Source: Marininema halotolerans | GTDB lineage: Bacteria > Bacillota > Bacilli > Thermoactinomycetales > DSM-45169 | Direction: 5' to 3' | Length of the DNA: 64,000 nucleotides | Assembly: GCF_900116235.1 (NCBI RefSeq) | Contig: NZ_FPAA01000001.1 | Span: 1 to 64,000 of the forward strand | In this document: piece after piece, positions 43,164 through 52,536 of the stretch | Position numbering within the stretch: the stretch's first letter is position 1 | Layout: each line of letters opens with the position of its first letter | Translations under genes and position numbers: made by a program | Notes under the pieces: model-generated | Seen by the model: the letters and a program-made list of their open reading frames with translations, nothing else | What the model was told of the DNA's origin: nothing | Databases searched by the model: none

Positions 43164-44216
43164 ATTGATCCATCCATTTGAGGAAGGGTTTGTGGTTGCA
43201 ACTGGAACTTTTTTAGTGAATCGCATAAAGGATAATAACGGTCGCTCTACAACCATGTATAAGAGTGAACCGATCATCACTGTGAGTAATGCCATAAGGA
43301 CTAGCGTCGCTTTGGGTCCCAAACTGTCATCGATCCCCCACTCACTTAAACCCTGTTGAAGAAGGACGAGTAAAGGAAAATGGGTAAGGAAAAGTGTATA
43401 GGATGCACTTCCCAAAAAATAAAGCCCACGTGGAATCCACCACTCCCGCTTTTGTTCGAGAAGAGCCAATCCCATTAAAATCGTCGCTGCTGGAATTCCA
43501 TAGGCATATAAATCATCAAGTGGCACCCAATGATGCTGTCCATTGACCCATGCTAAGACCAATCCTGCAAACCCACCGGTTACTAATAAGTGGGGATAAG
43601 GGATGTCTACTTTTGTGACTAAGTTCGCAATAAATCCACCGGCCAAAAAGTAGAGATGGTACTTGGATAAGAGGACATCGATCCATGGATTGCCTGACCA
43701 TATGTCATTGGTATACTGGATAAATACACCCATAAACCAAAGAGATAGTAAGACAGTCCCCCTCCCTTTCCCTACCAAAATCGCGATGCCAAATAGAAGG
43801 TAGTAGATCAGATAGCCACTTAAAATAATGGTTGGAGGGTTAATTGCCTGCTCTTGTGGAAAGAGAAAAAAGGCATGAACCACTTGTTTAATCGAAGGTT
43901 TCTCACCGATGAAGAAGGGAGCAAAGGCACTCATCGGAATTAAAATATACCAATAGGTCGGATAAATACGCAAAAGTCGTTTTTTCATATACCGAAGCGC
44001 TACTTTTCCATTTCCAAAACGGTCTTTATAAGTATAAAAGAGGACAAAACCACTGACCAGCATAAAATAGTCCATTGTCCCCGAACGGACCGTGCTGTCC
44101 CAATCAAACAATCCCGCTTTCCAGTAACGAATTCCAAGCTGATGAGCTGTAAAGAGAATCATCAACAGGCTAAAAAAACCACGGGAAGCATGAATCAGAT
44201 TCCACTTCTTATTCAT
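43152..44216 (-). CDS. acyltransferase family 3 membrane protein
   Basis: A 354-residue protein of the Acyl_transf_3 (OatA-like N-domain) family with about ten helices. Marks include IHASRGFFSLLMILFTAHQLG, MDYFMLVSGFVLFYTYKDR, the RIYPTYWYI motif and a terminal YTLFLTHFPLLVLLQ with the active-site-like His. It acylates a surface sugar or lipid, but no extracellular SGNH hydrolase domain is attached and the acceptor is unknown. It is a single gene, with a good ribosome site GGAGGAACTC. Confidence 0.82.
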   Translation of the reverse strand: MNKKWNLIHASRGFFSLLMILFTAHQLGIRYWKAGLFDWDSTVRSGTMDYFMLVSGFVLFYTYKDRFGNGKVALRYMKKRLLRIYPTYWYILIPMSAFAPFFIGEKPSIKQVVHAFFLFPQEQAINPPTIILSGYLIYYLLFGIAILVGKGRGTVLLSLWFMGVFIQYTNDIWSGNPWIDVLLSKYHLYFLAGGFIANLVTKVDIPYPHLLVTGGFAGLVLAWVNGQHHWVPLDDLYAYGIPAATILMGLALLEQKREWWIPRGLYFLGSASYTLFLTHFPLLVLLQQGLSEWGIDDSLGPKATLVLMALLTVMIGSLLYMVVERPLLSFMRFTKKVPVATTNPSSNGWINQKS

Positions 44217-44309
44217 AGGTGCGAGTTCCTCCGGAAAAAGGTTCCTTTTTTATTATGGCAAGGAGTCACTGTCCATGCAATGGGGAAGACCCGTCTTTTT
44301 TATGAAGAA

Positions 44310-44504
44310 TTAGGTGTGAATCGCCTTTACCCGTCCCACTTGGCCATCGATTAGTCGAACTTTTATACCATGGGGGTGATGGGATGAGGAAGTTAAAATA
44401 TCCTTCACGACCCCTCGGGTCAATTTTCCTGTTCGTTGGTCTGCTTTTAACACAATGTCCACCGTTAACCCCGGTTGAATATCTTTTCGAATCTTGCCAT
44501 CCAT
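44310..44504 (-). CDS. ywbE: YwbE family protein
   Basis: A 64-residue conserved small protein. The text GKIRKDIQPGLTVDIVLKADQRTGKLTRGVVKDILTSSSHHPHGIKVRL is the full YwbE/DUF2196 family motif, a compact beta-barrel of unknown role. GGAGGAGAC upstream of the ATG at 44504 is a strong ribosome site. It lies downstream of the ABC-F gene, separated by a terminator-like hairpin. Confidence 0.88.
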   Translation of the reverse strand: MDGKIRKDIQPGLTVDIVLKADQRTGKLTRGVVKDILTSSSHHPHGIKVRLIDGQVGRVKAIHT

Positions 44505-44530
44505 CTTATGTCTCCTCCTTTACTCTCGAT

Positions 44531-44566
44531 AAAAAAAGCTTCCCACCATGTGGTGAGCCGCTTTTT
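44531..44566 (-). terminator. terminator after the ABC-F gene
   Basis: Read on the minus strand, arms AAAGCGGCTCACC and GGTGGGAAGCTTT form a stem with two mismatches, followed by seven T. Confidence 0.75.
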
Positions 44567-44571
44567 CTTCA

Positions 44572-46191
44572 TCACTCGTACATGCTTTTCACTTTTTGCT
44601 GTAATGCTTGATCCTCTAGATATTCATCATAGGTCGTCATTTTATCGACCAGCCCTTGAGGAGTGATCTCCATCACTCGATTGGCCACGGATTGAATCAT
44701 TTGATGGTCATGCGTCGTAAAGATAATCGTCCCTGGGAATTCTTCCAATCCCTTGGTCAAAGCAGTAATCGCCTCCATGTCCAAGTGGTTGGTCGGTTCA
44801 TCAAGGATCAAGACGTTTGCACCGGATAACATCATCCGTGACAACATACAGCGAACCTTTTCTCCTCCAGAGAGAACCTGCGCTTGTTTTAACACTTCCT
44901 CTCCAGAAAAGAGCATCCGACCAAGGAAGCCACGAATAAAGGTCTCTGATTGATCATTGAGCGAGTATTGACGAAGCCAATCGATCAAACTTTGATCCGC
45001 ACCCTCAAAATAGGCATTATGATCCTTGGGGAAATATGCCCGGCTTGTCGTAACCCCCCATTGAAATTCCCCTGCATCGGGTACAAGCTCCTCAACAAGA
45101 ACCTGCATTAAGGTCGTTTTCGCCAAACCATCTGGACCAACTAGGGCGACTTTATCCCCTTTATTAATCCGAAAAGAAAGATGATCCAGTACTTTCTCTC
45201 CTTCAACGGTCTTTGATAAACCTTCAACGCCAAGTAGGTCATTCCCCGCTTCCCGTTCCGGTTCAAAATGGATAAAAGGATATCTCCGCGAAGACGGCTG
45301 AATATCATCTGGAGTCAATTTATCCAACATTTTTTTACGAGAAGTCGCTTGTCGTGCTTTTGATTTATGAGCACTAAAGCGCGCAATAAAGGTTTCCAAT
45401 TGCTTCCGTTTCTCATCCACCTTTTTATTCTTCTCTTTCGCTAAAGCAAGGGCCAACTGACTGGATTCATACCAGAAATCATAGTTTCCAACATAGAGCT
45501 TAATCTCTCCATAATCGATATCCGCCATATGAGTACATACGGTGTTTAAGAAATGACGGTCATGGGAGACCACAATCACGGTATTTTCAAAGTTAAGAAG
45601 AAAATCTTCCAACCACCGAATCGCTTCAATGTCCAAATGGTTGGTCGGCTCATCTAAAATCAAGATATCCGGCTCACCAAATAAGGCCTGTGCCAACAAT
45701 ACCTTCACCTTGTCGTTGCCCTCTAAGTCCTTCATCTTCTTACTATGAAGTTCTTCGAGAACACCCAAGCCAGAAAGAAGTTGTGCCGCTTCGGGTTCCG
45801 CTTCCCAACCATTTAACTCAGCAAACTCCCCTTCTAATTCCGCAGCCCTAACCCCATCTTCGTCTGAGAAATCAGGTTTTGCATAGAGCGCATCTTTCTC
45901 CTGCATGATGGCATAGAGCCGCTCATGCCCCATGATAACCGTTTGCAATACTTCTTGTTCTTCATACTGAAAATGATCCTGTTTCAGAACGCCCAGACGC
46001 TCTCCTGGGGTAATGTGTATTTCCCCTTTATTGGCTTCCACTTCACCCGAGAGGATTTTTAGGAAAGTTGATTTTCCTGCACCATTGGCACCGATCAGCC
46101 CATAGCAGTTCCCCGGAGTAAATTTAATATTGACGTCTTCAAATAACTTTCGCCCACCATACCGTAGGCCAATTCCTTGTACACTGATCAT
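44572..46191 (-). CDS. ykpA: ABC-F family ATPase (YkpA/YbiT type)
   Basis: A 539-residue soluble protein with two ABC domains and no membrane part, the ABC-F class that acts on translating ribosomes. The first Walker A is IGANGAGKST. The second reads VGPDGLAKTT, with Ala in place of the usual Gly before Lys, a variant found in the YkpA lineage as far as I recall. Both signature motifs (LEGNDKVKVLLAQ, LSGGEKVRCMLSRMML) and Walker B DEPTNHLD are present. The interdomain linker contains Lys/Arg-rich helices. ATG 46191 follows GGAGGACGG. Confidence 0.88.
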   Translation of the reverse strand: MISVQGIGLRYGGRKLFEDVNIKFTPGNCYGLIGANGAGKSTFLKILSGEVEANKGEIHITPGERLGVLKQDHFQYEEQEVLQTVIMGHERLYAIMQEKDALYAKPDFSDEDGVRAAELEGEFAELNGWEAEPEAAQLLSGLGVLEELHSKKMKDLEGNDKVKVLLAQALFGEPDILILDEPTNHLDIEAIRWLEDFLLNFENTVIVVSHDRHFLNTVCTHMADIDYGEIKLYVGNYDFWYESSQLALALAKEKNKKVDEKRKQLETFIARFSAHKSKARQATSRKKMLDKLTPDDIQPSSRRYPFIHFEPEREAGNDLLGVEGLSKTVEGEKVLDHLSFRINKGDKVALVGPDGLAKTTLMQVLVEELVPDAGEFQWGVTTSRAYFPKDHNAYFEGADQSLIDWLRQYSLNDQSETFIRGFLGRMLFSGEEVLKQAQVLSGGEKVRCMLSRMMLSGANVLILDEPTNHLDMEAITALTKGLEEFPGTIIFTTHDHQMIQSVANRVMEITPQGLVDKMTTYDEYLEDQALQQKVKSMYE

Positions 46192-46350
46192 AAGAAAACC
46201 GTCCTCCAAACTACATAAACTTCCCCTATTGTAACACGGAGGTAAAGTCATGCGTGCTACGATTTACAATAACTTCATTTTCGTCTAAGAAGCTTCATCC
46301 AATACCCATTACGCTATTTGGAATCAAATCCATTCACTTCTTTACCTACG

Positions 46351-47703
46351 TTAACCGGTTAAGGGTGATTCCTCAGGATACCGGATCAGCACTTGCTTAT
46401 CTCGTTTTGCAAGGGCATAAGCCAAGGTGAGTGGTCCCAGTCGACCTGCAAACATAGTAAAGGTGATTAAGACTTTCCCAAGTGGTGTTAATTCTGGCGT
46501 TAAATTTAATGACATCCCTACCGTACCAGAGGCAGAAACCACTTCAAATAAGGCCCTCGTTAACCCAGTATGTTCGGTAATCGTCAGTAAGATCGTTACC
46601 GTCACGATGAGGGTAAGAGAAACAACAAACACCGTCAACGCTCGATAAACGAGCTGATAAGGGATGCGCCGCCGATAGGTGACAACATCACTTTGCCCCC
46701 GAATCATCGACCAGGCAGCTAAAAGCACGATCACAAATGTCGTCACTTTAATACCGCCACCCGTCGAACTCGGTGCTGCACCTACAAACATCAACATCAT
46801 GATAATAAACTGACTGGCAGGATACATATGAGCGATGTCCAAGGTGTTAAATCCTGCTGTACGCGGCGTTACTCCTTGAAAGAAGGAAGCGAGCAATTTA
46901 TCCGACCAGGACAAATGAGCCAGGGTTCTAGGGTTCGCCCACTCCACTAATAAGATGGATAAGGTACCCATCATGATTAAAATCCCAGTTCCTGTCAGTA
47001 CAAGCTTCGTATGTAAGCTCAACCTTCGATTCCGAGTCTTGTAACATTGAATCAGGTCAGTCATCACAACAAAACCTAAACCGCCTATAATAAACAACCC
47101 AGCGATGGTAAGCGTAATTAAGGGATCACCCACGTACTTTGATAAGCTACTAAAGGGTTTCTCATCACCAAATAAATCAAATCCAGCATTATTAAAGGCA
47201 GACACCGAGTGAAATAGTGCATAGTAAAGCCCTTTGCTCCAACCCCATTCGGGAACCCAGCGGATCGAAAGCAAGAAGACCCCCACTGCCTCTACCACCA
47301 ACGTAATTGTCAAGACCAGCTGAGTCAGACGTACAATCCCTTGCAAATGGCGTTGCTGAAAGGATTCTTGTAGAACCCGTCGCGATTTTACACCAATTCT
47401 TTTCCCCAAGAAGATCGCAAACAACACACCAAAGGTCATAAATCCAAGGCCACCCAATTGAATAAGAAGAAGGATGACTCCTTCTCCAAAGGTACTAAAT
47501 GTTGTTGCTGTATCCACTACGACCAATCCTGTTACACAAACGGCTGAAGTCGCTGTAAATAACGCATCTAAAAAACTAATCGATTCCCCACTCTCTGTCG
47601 CAATCGGCAATGAAAGCAAAACCGCCCCTGCTAAGATGACAACAGCAAAGCCTAGCACAAGTATTTTCAGTGGAGATAAACTATGAATAATTCGCTTCGC
47701 CAT
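46351..47703 (-). CDS. ktrB: K+ transporter KtrB-type membrane subunit
   Basis: A 450-residue TrkH/KtrB potassium channel-like transporter with four repeats of the M1-P-M2 unit. The selectivity filters are visible in TSAVCVTGL, SAFNNAGFD, TPRTAGFNT and SASGTVGMS. It is gated by the KtrA RCK ring and ATP/ADP, with c-di-AMP regulation known from relatives. I choose ATG 47703 with AAAGGTG; a GTG three codons upstream overlaps it. It is downstream of ktrA by 30 bases. Confidence 0.9.
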   Translation of the reverse strand: MAKRIIHSLSPLKILVLGFAVVILAGAVLLSLPIATESGESISFLDALFTATSAVCVTGLVVVDTATTFSTFGEGVILLLIQLGGLGFMTFGVLFAIFLGKRIGVKSRRVLQESFQQRHLQGIVRLTQLVLTITLVVEAVGVFLLSIRWVPEWGWSKGLYYALFHSVSAFNNAGFDLFGDEKPFSSLSKYVGDPLITLTIAGLFIIGGLGFVVMTDLIQCYKTRNRRLSLHTKLVLTGTGILIMMGTLSILLVEWANPRTLAHLSWSDKLLASFFQGVTPRTAGFNTLDIAHMYPASQFIIMMLMFVGAAPSSTGGGIKVTTFVIVLLAAWSMIRGQSDVVTYRRRIPYQLVYRALTVFVVSLTLIVTVTILLTITEHTGLTRALFEVVSASGTVGMSLNLTPELTPLGKVLITFTMFAGRLGPLTLAYALAKRDKQVLIRYPEESPLTG

Positions 47704-47733
47704 ATTTTCCACACCTTTAGAGTGCCTTCACCC

Positions 47734-48387
47734 TTAATTACGTTTTTCCAATCGCAATAAGTCATCGTTGTGTCCGATCACAACCAAAACGTCTCCTTTA
47801 TGGATCACATCATTCGCCATAGGAGCAATATTAATGCGTTTGCCTGATTTAATGGCCATCACATTACAGCCAAAAAGAGAGCGCACATCCAATTGTTCAA
47901 GGGATTTCCCATCAAAATAATCCCCTGCACTAATCTCGATGATACTATAATCTTCCGCTAGCTCAATGTAGTCTAAGATGTTCGGGGAAATGAGATTGTG
48001 TACAACTCGCAAACCCATATCCCGTTCGGGATAAACGACCTTCTCTGCCCCAATCTTATAGAGCACTTTCCCATGAAGATCATTTTTTGCTTTAACGACC
48101 ACTCTTTTTACACCAATCTCTTGCAAAATAAGGGTCGTCATAATGCTGGATTGGATATCTTCACCAATGGCAACCACAACAATATCAAAATTATTGATGC
48201 CTAGCGCTCGTAGCGCATTTTCGTCAGTAGAGTCCGCTTCTACGACATGGGTTACTATCTGCGAGAAGTCTTGTACTCGATAAGGATCTTTATCAACAGC
48301 CATGACTTCATATCCCATTTCATACAAAGCTTTTGCCACACTGGCTCCAAAACGACCCAAACCGATTACCGCAAAATTTTCCGTCAT
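47734..48387 (-). CDS. ktrA: K+ transporter KtrA regulatory subunit
   Basis: A 217-residue cytosolic RCK protein. The N-domain starts MTENFAVIGLGRFGASVAKALYEMG, the NAD/ATP-binding Rossmann motif. It contains the DSTDENALRALG and NDLHGKVLYKIGAEKVVYPERDMG segments, followed by an RCK_C domain (DYSIIEISAGDYFDGKSL...), the c-di-AMP-binding region in homologues. ATG 48387 follows GGAGGGATC; the longer open frame to 48483 lies over the promoter. It heads the ktrAB operon. Confidence 0.92.
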   Translation of the reverse strand: MTENFAVIGLGRFGASVAKALYEMGYEVMAVDKDPYRVQDFSQIVTHVVEADSTDENALRALGINNFDIVVVAIGEDIQSSIMTTLILQEIGVKRVVVKAKNDLHGKVLYKIGAEKVVYPERDMGLRVVHNLISPNILDYIELAEDYSIIEISAGDYFDGKSLEQLDVRSLFGCNVMAIKSGKRINIAPMANDVIHKGDVLVVIGHNDDLLRLEKRN

Positions 48388-48415
48388 TCCGATCCCTCCG
48401 CCCACAAGTGGACTC

Positions 48416-48444
48416 ATTATATACCATGTCCTTTTATGGGACAA
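48416..48444 (-). promoter_or_regulatory. sigma-A promoter of ktrAB
   Basis: On the minus strand TTGTCC (48439-48444) and TATAAT (48416-48421) have a 17-base spacer. The ATG follows about 30 bases downstream, so there is no room for a c-di-AMP riboswitch between promoter and gene. Confidence 0.75.
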
Positions 48445-48486
48445 TACATAGAATTGAACTACTATCAGGGATACCCTATCCATGAT

Positions 48487-48547
48487 AAAAAATACCCTCT
48501 ATCGCTTCTGCACAGATGGGTTCTCTGTGTTTACGTTTAAGGGTATC
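48487..48547 (-). terminator. terminator of the ligase/aldehyde dehydrogenase/SDR operon region
   Basis: On the minus strand ATACCCTT and AGGGTATT enclose a second hairpin CACAGA/TCTGTG and end in six T. It lies between the SDR-operon start side and the ktrAB promoter, so it ends transcription coming from the left of ktrA. Reading continues from the SDR gene stop at 48625. Confidence 0.6.
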
Positions 48548-48624
48548 TTAATGAATCGTGTTCGATTATCATCACTCATCTCGATTTGCATTAATCCACC
48601 GATGTAAGGATGAACCTTACCTTC

Positions 48625-49392
48625 TCAAAAATAGTTACTGGTAATCCCTCCATCAATGGGAATAATCGATCCATTGGTCCAATCCGACTCATCCGAAGCT
48701 AAATAGATCGCGCAGTGAACAATATCCTCCGCTTTACCAAATCGACCACTTGGTTGACGACGAAGACGAATTTGACGAGCTGCTTCATCCTTTAATAACC
48801 ATTCCGTAAGCAATGGCGTTTCAATTGGCCCTGGACAAATAGCGTTACAACGGATTCCTTGTGGCCGAAATTGAATCGCTAGGGATTTTGTCATAGCCAT
48901 CACTGCGCCTTTGGAGGCTGTGTAGGCATCCTGTGGAACACTGCATCCCATCGATGCGACAAAGGAGGCTATATTGATAATCGAGCCGCTTCCTTTGGAC
49001 AGCATGTGTGGGATGGTATGTTTACACATGAAATAGATTCCCTTCACGTTGATTTGAAAAACCCGATCCCAAACAGCCTCTTCTGTATCAATTACGGAGT
49101 GATCCTCAGCTGGCATAATTCCAGCATTGTTATAGAGGACATCTGGTGGACCATATTGTTGTACCGCCATCTGGACAGCGTTTTTCACACTCTCCTCATC
49201 GCCCACGTCACAAACTATGAGTTTCGCCCGACCGCCCTCTTGCTGAATCGTCGATACCGTTTGTTGACCAGACCCTTCATCAATTTCCAATATCCCTACG
49301 GTAGCTCCCTCAGCAGCAAACATGCGAGCCGCTGTGCGCCCCATCCCACTCCCTCCACCTGTAATCCAACAAACCTTATTGTGAAGTCGCAT
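48625..49392 (-). CDS. short-chain dehydrogenase/reductase
   Basis: A 255-residue classical SDR. The NAD-binding motif is ITGGGSGMGRTAARMFA, then NNAGIMPA and the active-site Ser-Tyr-Lys (INIASFVASMG..., YTASKGAV), and a C-terminal GSIIPIDGG. Substrate unknown; its place behind an aldehyde dehydrogenase and a glutamine-synthetase-like ligase suggests an alcohol or carbonyl from amine catabolism. ATG 49392 with GTGGGG is preferred over the GTG at 49407. It is the last gene of the three. Confidence 0.88.
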   Translation of the reverse strand: MRLHNKVCWITGGGSGMGRTAARMFAAEGATVGILEIDEGSGQQTVSTIQQEGGRAKLIVCDVGDEESVKNAVQMAVQQYGPPDVLYNNAGIMPAEDHSVIDTEEAVWDRVFQINVKGIYFMCKHTIPHMLSKGSGSIINIASFVASMGCSVPQDAYTASKGAVMAMTKSLAIQFRPQGIRCNAICPGPIETPLLTEWLLKDEAARQIRLRRQPSGRFGKAEDIVHCAIYLASDESDWTNGSIIPIDGGITSNYF

Positions 49393-49419
49393 CCCAAGCT
49401 TCCCCACTCTCTGTTGATG

Positions 49420-50823
49420 TTAGCCTTGCTCAAAATAACGTCTGCGCTCCCAATTGGTCACAAACATATCGAAGGCTTGTTGCTCCAAGCGTGCTGCATG
49501 TCCATAATGGTAGGCAACCTCCTCTCCTAACACCTTCTTTACCACCTCGCTCCTCTCCCAACAATCAACGGCTTCGTATAGGGAACGTGGAATTGCCAAA
49601 GCTCCCTCCTTCCCTTCATAAGCGTTCCCTTGATGCTCTGTTGCCAGTGTAAGTTCTTCTTCTAATCCCTGTAATCCGGCTCCGATCATCGCAGCATATG
49701 CCAAATACGGATTAATATCTGCCCCCGTAATACGATTTTCCATTCGCAAACTACTCTCCGAGCCTACAATGCGATACCCTGACGAACGATTATCACGGCT
49801 CCATACAATATGTACAGGTGCCCAGCTCTCGATTGCAAACCGTTTATAAGAGTTAATATTCGGCGCAAAACAAAGGGCAAAGTCTCTGGTATATGCCAAC
49901 ACGCCTGCGAGAATGCATTGCATGGTTGAAGACATACCATCAGAATTTGTCCCCGCATCATAAAAAAGACTTTTCCCTGTATGAAGGTCTTGCGCACTCA
50001 TATGAATATGACCACTCGAACCCGTCCAGCGGTGATCCGGTTTTGCCATAAAGGTGAGGGCAACACCTTCTTTGATTCCGATCTCTTTGGCCCCATGCTT
50101 AAATAAGGCATGACGATCCGCTGCGATGAGTGCATCACTATACCCTATGTTAACTTCGTGTTGTCCAATCGATGCCTCTCCTTTTGATGACTCAATCGGA
50201 ATATCTGTAGCGGCCATCCATTGCCGCAATTTGCGATAAAAGGGTTCATTGCGCGTCCCTTGTAATAAATTGTAATCCTCGTTATAGTGACCCGCTAACT
50301 GCAAATGTTCATACCCTTTTTGATAAGCTTCCTCATAGGTATCCTTCATTAGGAAGAACTCTAACTCACTCGCCATTGAAAAAACAATGCCCTTCTTCCG
50401 CGCCCGATCTACCTGTCGCTTTAAAATACTGCGTGGCGATATATCGATCAGCTCTCCTGTGGATTCATCCACCGCATCACACAAAATTAATGCCGTTCGT
50501 TCTAGCCAGGAGATTACCCTCACCGTGTTCCAATCGGGCTGTGCTAACCAATCGCCGTATCCGTCACTCCAATTCACCTTTTGATAACCACTTGGCGTAT
50601 TCATTTCCATATCGGTACCTAAAAGATAGTTACAAAAATGCGCGCCATGTTTTAACCCTTGTTGCAGAAAAAATTCACCGGTTAATCGTTTTCCCATCAA
50701 CCGACCTTGCATATCGCAGATCGCAAGAATTACCGTGTCGATTTGACCATTTCGAACAGTGGAGATTAGCTCTTCTTTAGAAATTCGTCCTCGGTTGCGA
50801 GAGATTTGCACCGTTTGATCCAT
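49420..50823 (-). CDS. glutamine-synthetase-family gamma-glutamyl ligase (amine-specific)
   Basis: A 467-residue GS-fold enzyme with the catalytic Glu pair (SELEFFLM, KGEASIGQHEVNI), the SGHIHM loop and the Arg/Glu site (NSYKRFAIESWAP, RMENRITGADINPY). The sequence resembles PuuA and the GlnA3/GlnA4-type ligases of actinobacteria, which glutamylate polyamines or ethanolamine, more than housekeeping GlnA. Its neighbours, an aldehyde dehydrogenase and an SDR, support a role in amine breakdown. The amine is not known. AAGGAGTGATGG precedes the ATG, and the gene lies 6 bases after the dehydrogenase. Confidence 0.8.
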   Translation of the reverse strand: MDQTVQISRNRGRISKEELISTVRNGQIDTVILAICDMQGRLMGKRLTGEFFLQQGLKHGAHFCNYLLGTDMEMNTPSGYQKVNWSDGYGDWLAQPDWNTVRVISWLERTALILCDAVDESTGELIDISPRSILKRQVDRARKKGIVFSMASELEFFLMKDTYEEAYQKGYEHLQLAGHYNEDYNLLQGTRNEPFYRKLRQWMAATDIPIESSKGEASIGQHEVNIGYSDALIAADRHALFKHGAKEIGIKEGVALTFMAKPDHRWTGSSGHIHMSAQDLHTGKSLFYDAGTNSDGMSSTMQCILAGVLAYTRDFALCFAPNINSYKRFAIESWAPVHIVWSRDNRSSGYRIVGSESSLRMENRITGADINPYLAYAAMIGAGLQGLEEELTLATEHQGNAYEGKEGALAIPRSLYEAVDCWERSEVVKKVLGEEVAYHYGHAARLEQQAFDMFVTNWERRRYFEQG

Positions 50824-50829
50824 CTGCCA

Positions 50830-52311
50830 TCACTCCTTAGAACCGATGTCATTTTCTTCAGTGAGCATCGTAATCAACGTTTTCAGCTCTAAAAACTCCT
50901 CTAAACCAACACGACCTCCCTCACGGCCCACTCCACTTTCCTTCACGCCTCCAAAAGGAGCTTGGGGAAAACTTAATGATGTCCCATTCACACCCACCAT
51001 TCCAAAGTCTAATGCTTCACTTACCCGATTAATCCTGTGCACATCCTGAGTAAAGAGATAGGCTGCTAATCCATAGGGTGTACGGTTGGATCGCTCAACA
51101 ACTTCCGCCTCCGATTGAAAAGAAAGAATGGGTGCAACAGGTCCAAATACCTCCTTCTTAGTCAAAGCCATTCCATCGTTGACATCCACTAGCACGGTCG
51201 GTTCGTAATAGTACCCCTTCTCATACATTCCATCGGTTAATTTTTTGCCTCCACAGAGTAGACGTGCTCCTTGATCAATCGCTTCTTGAACGAAGGTTGC
51301 GACTTTTTCCTGCGCTTTCCGATGAATCAGTGGTCCAATCTGAGGTCTTCCTTCTATTTTTTGCCCTACCACAATACGAGAAACTCGGCGATGAATCCTC
51401 CTCTCTAATTCTTCTCTAATGGGCTCTTGCACATAAATTAAGTTGATCCCATTACACATTTGTCCACAGTTTTCAAATTTATTATCCACAATCGCATCCG
51501 CCACACGATCCAAATCCGCATCATCAAAAACGATCGCTGGAGCATTGCCCCCTAATTCCAGGGAGATTCTTTTCATATGATCAGCGCTTTGGCGCATTAG
51601 CTCTTTCCCCACATCGGTGGATCCGGTAAAGGAAATCTTTCGTACCCGATCATCTTTAAGCCAGGTCCTCCCAACCATCGCCGCCTCTCCGGTCACTAGA
51701 TTCGCAACGCCAGGAGGCAGACCCTCCTCTATCAATAAGGAAAGTAAGGCGGAAGCGATTAATGGAGTATCACTGGCAGGTTTAATGACCACGGTACACC
51801 CCGCAGCTAATGCAGGCGCCATCTTACGTGTCACCATGGCCGCCGGATAATTCCACGGCGTAATCAACGCGGCCACTCCCACCGGCCGATAAAGCACCGT
51901 AATTTGTTGGCCGTGCCGGCTCGGCGCGAGAATCTCCCCACCGACTCGCTTCGCCTCTTCTCCATACCATTCAACAAAGTCTGCAGCGACCCCTAACTCC
52001 CCAGTGGCTTCGGCGATGGGCTTTCCCTGTTCACATGAGAGGAGCTCGGCTAATGAATCACGATGACAACGGATGGCATTCGCCCATTTTTTAAGCACTT
52101 CTCCCCGTTCATGGGGAAGTTTCTTCGACCAACTTGGAAAAGCAGTCCAAGCTGCGTCCACTGCGCGGGTTGCCATTTCTTCATTCCCCCACGGCATCTC
52201 TCCAATTGATTCACCTGTGGCTGGATTAATTACCTCTCTGCGATGGGAGCTGGTGTCTTTTCTCCCATTGATCCAACAGGAACCTTCAGACATCCAAGAA
52301 TGTACTCGCAT
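50830..52311 (-). CDS. NAD(P)-dependent aldehyde dehydrogenase
   Basis: A 493-residue ALDH. The motif TPWNYPAAMVTRKMAPALAAGCTVVIKP begins the cofactor site, the catalytic Glu is in ISLELGGNAPAIVF and the nucleophile Cys in NKFENCGQMCNGINL. FGGVKESGVGREGG lies near the end. It resembles succinate-semialdehyde and gamma-glutamyl-aminoaldehyde dehydrogenases (GabD/PuuC). It probably oxidises the aldehyde made from the amine handled by the neighbouring ligase. First gene of the operon, with AAGGAGGG upstream and a promoter at 52381. Confidence 0.88.
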   Translation of the reverse strand: MRVHSWMSEGSCWINGRKDTSSHRREVINPATGESIGEMPWGNEEMATRAVDAAWTAFPSWSKKLPHERGEVLKKWANAIRCHRDSLAELLSCEQGKPIAEATGELGVAADFVEWYGEEAKRVGGEILAPSRHGQQITVLYRPVGVAALITPWNYPAAMVTRKMAPALAAGCTVVIKPASDTPLIASALLSLLIEEGLPPGVANLVTGEAAMVGRTWLKDDRVRKISFTGSTDVGKELMRQSADHMKRISLELGGNAPAIVFDDADLDRVADAIVDNKFENCGQMCNGINLIYVQEPIREELERRIHRRVSRIVVGQKIEGRPQIGPLIHRKAQEKVATFVQEAIDQGARLLCGGKKLTDGMYEKGYYYEPTVLVDVNDGMALTKKEVFGPVAPILSFQSEAEVVERSNRTPYGLAAYLFTQDVHRINRVSEALDFGMVGVNGTSLSFPQAPFGGVKESGVGREGGRVGLEEFLELKTLITMLTEENDIGSKE

Positions 52312-52380
52312 ACTTTCCCTCCTTGAATCACCCGATCACAAGTGGAAAACTTCCCCTTTTATCCCCTAAGATTAAAAAAT

Positions 52381-52409
52381 ATTGTATCAAATAGAGAAGA
52401 CACAAACAA
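52381..52409 (-). promoter_or_regulatory. sigma-A promoter of the amine operon
   Basis: Minus-strand TTGTTT (52404-52409) and TACAAT (52381-52386) with a 17-base spacer, about 70 bases before the dehydrogenase ATG. The rest of 52312-52536 is AT-rich with no gene. Confidence 0.65.
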
Positions 52410-52536
52410 CTGAATTGATAAAATAATAAGAAAATTATTTATACCTGAATGGGTATGGATAGCGCTCTGTCATCTTCTCCATACCCAAGAACCCTTCTGT
52501 TATCAATCGCTCATCCTGTATAACGATTCACAAAGA

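Noticed and set aside
48388-48624. c-di-AMP (ydaO-type) riboswitch before ktrAB
   Set aside because: A good promoter lies only about 30 bases before ktrA, leaving no room; the upstream structure is a terminator.
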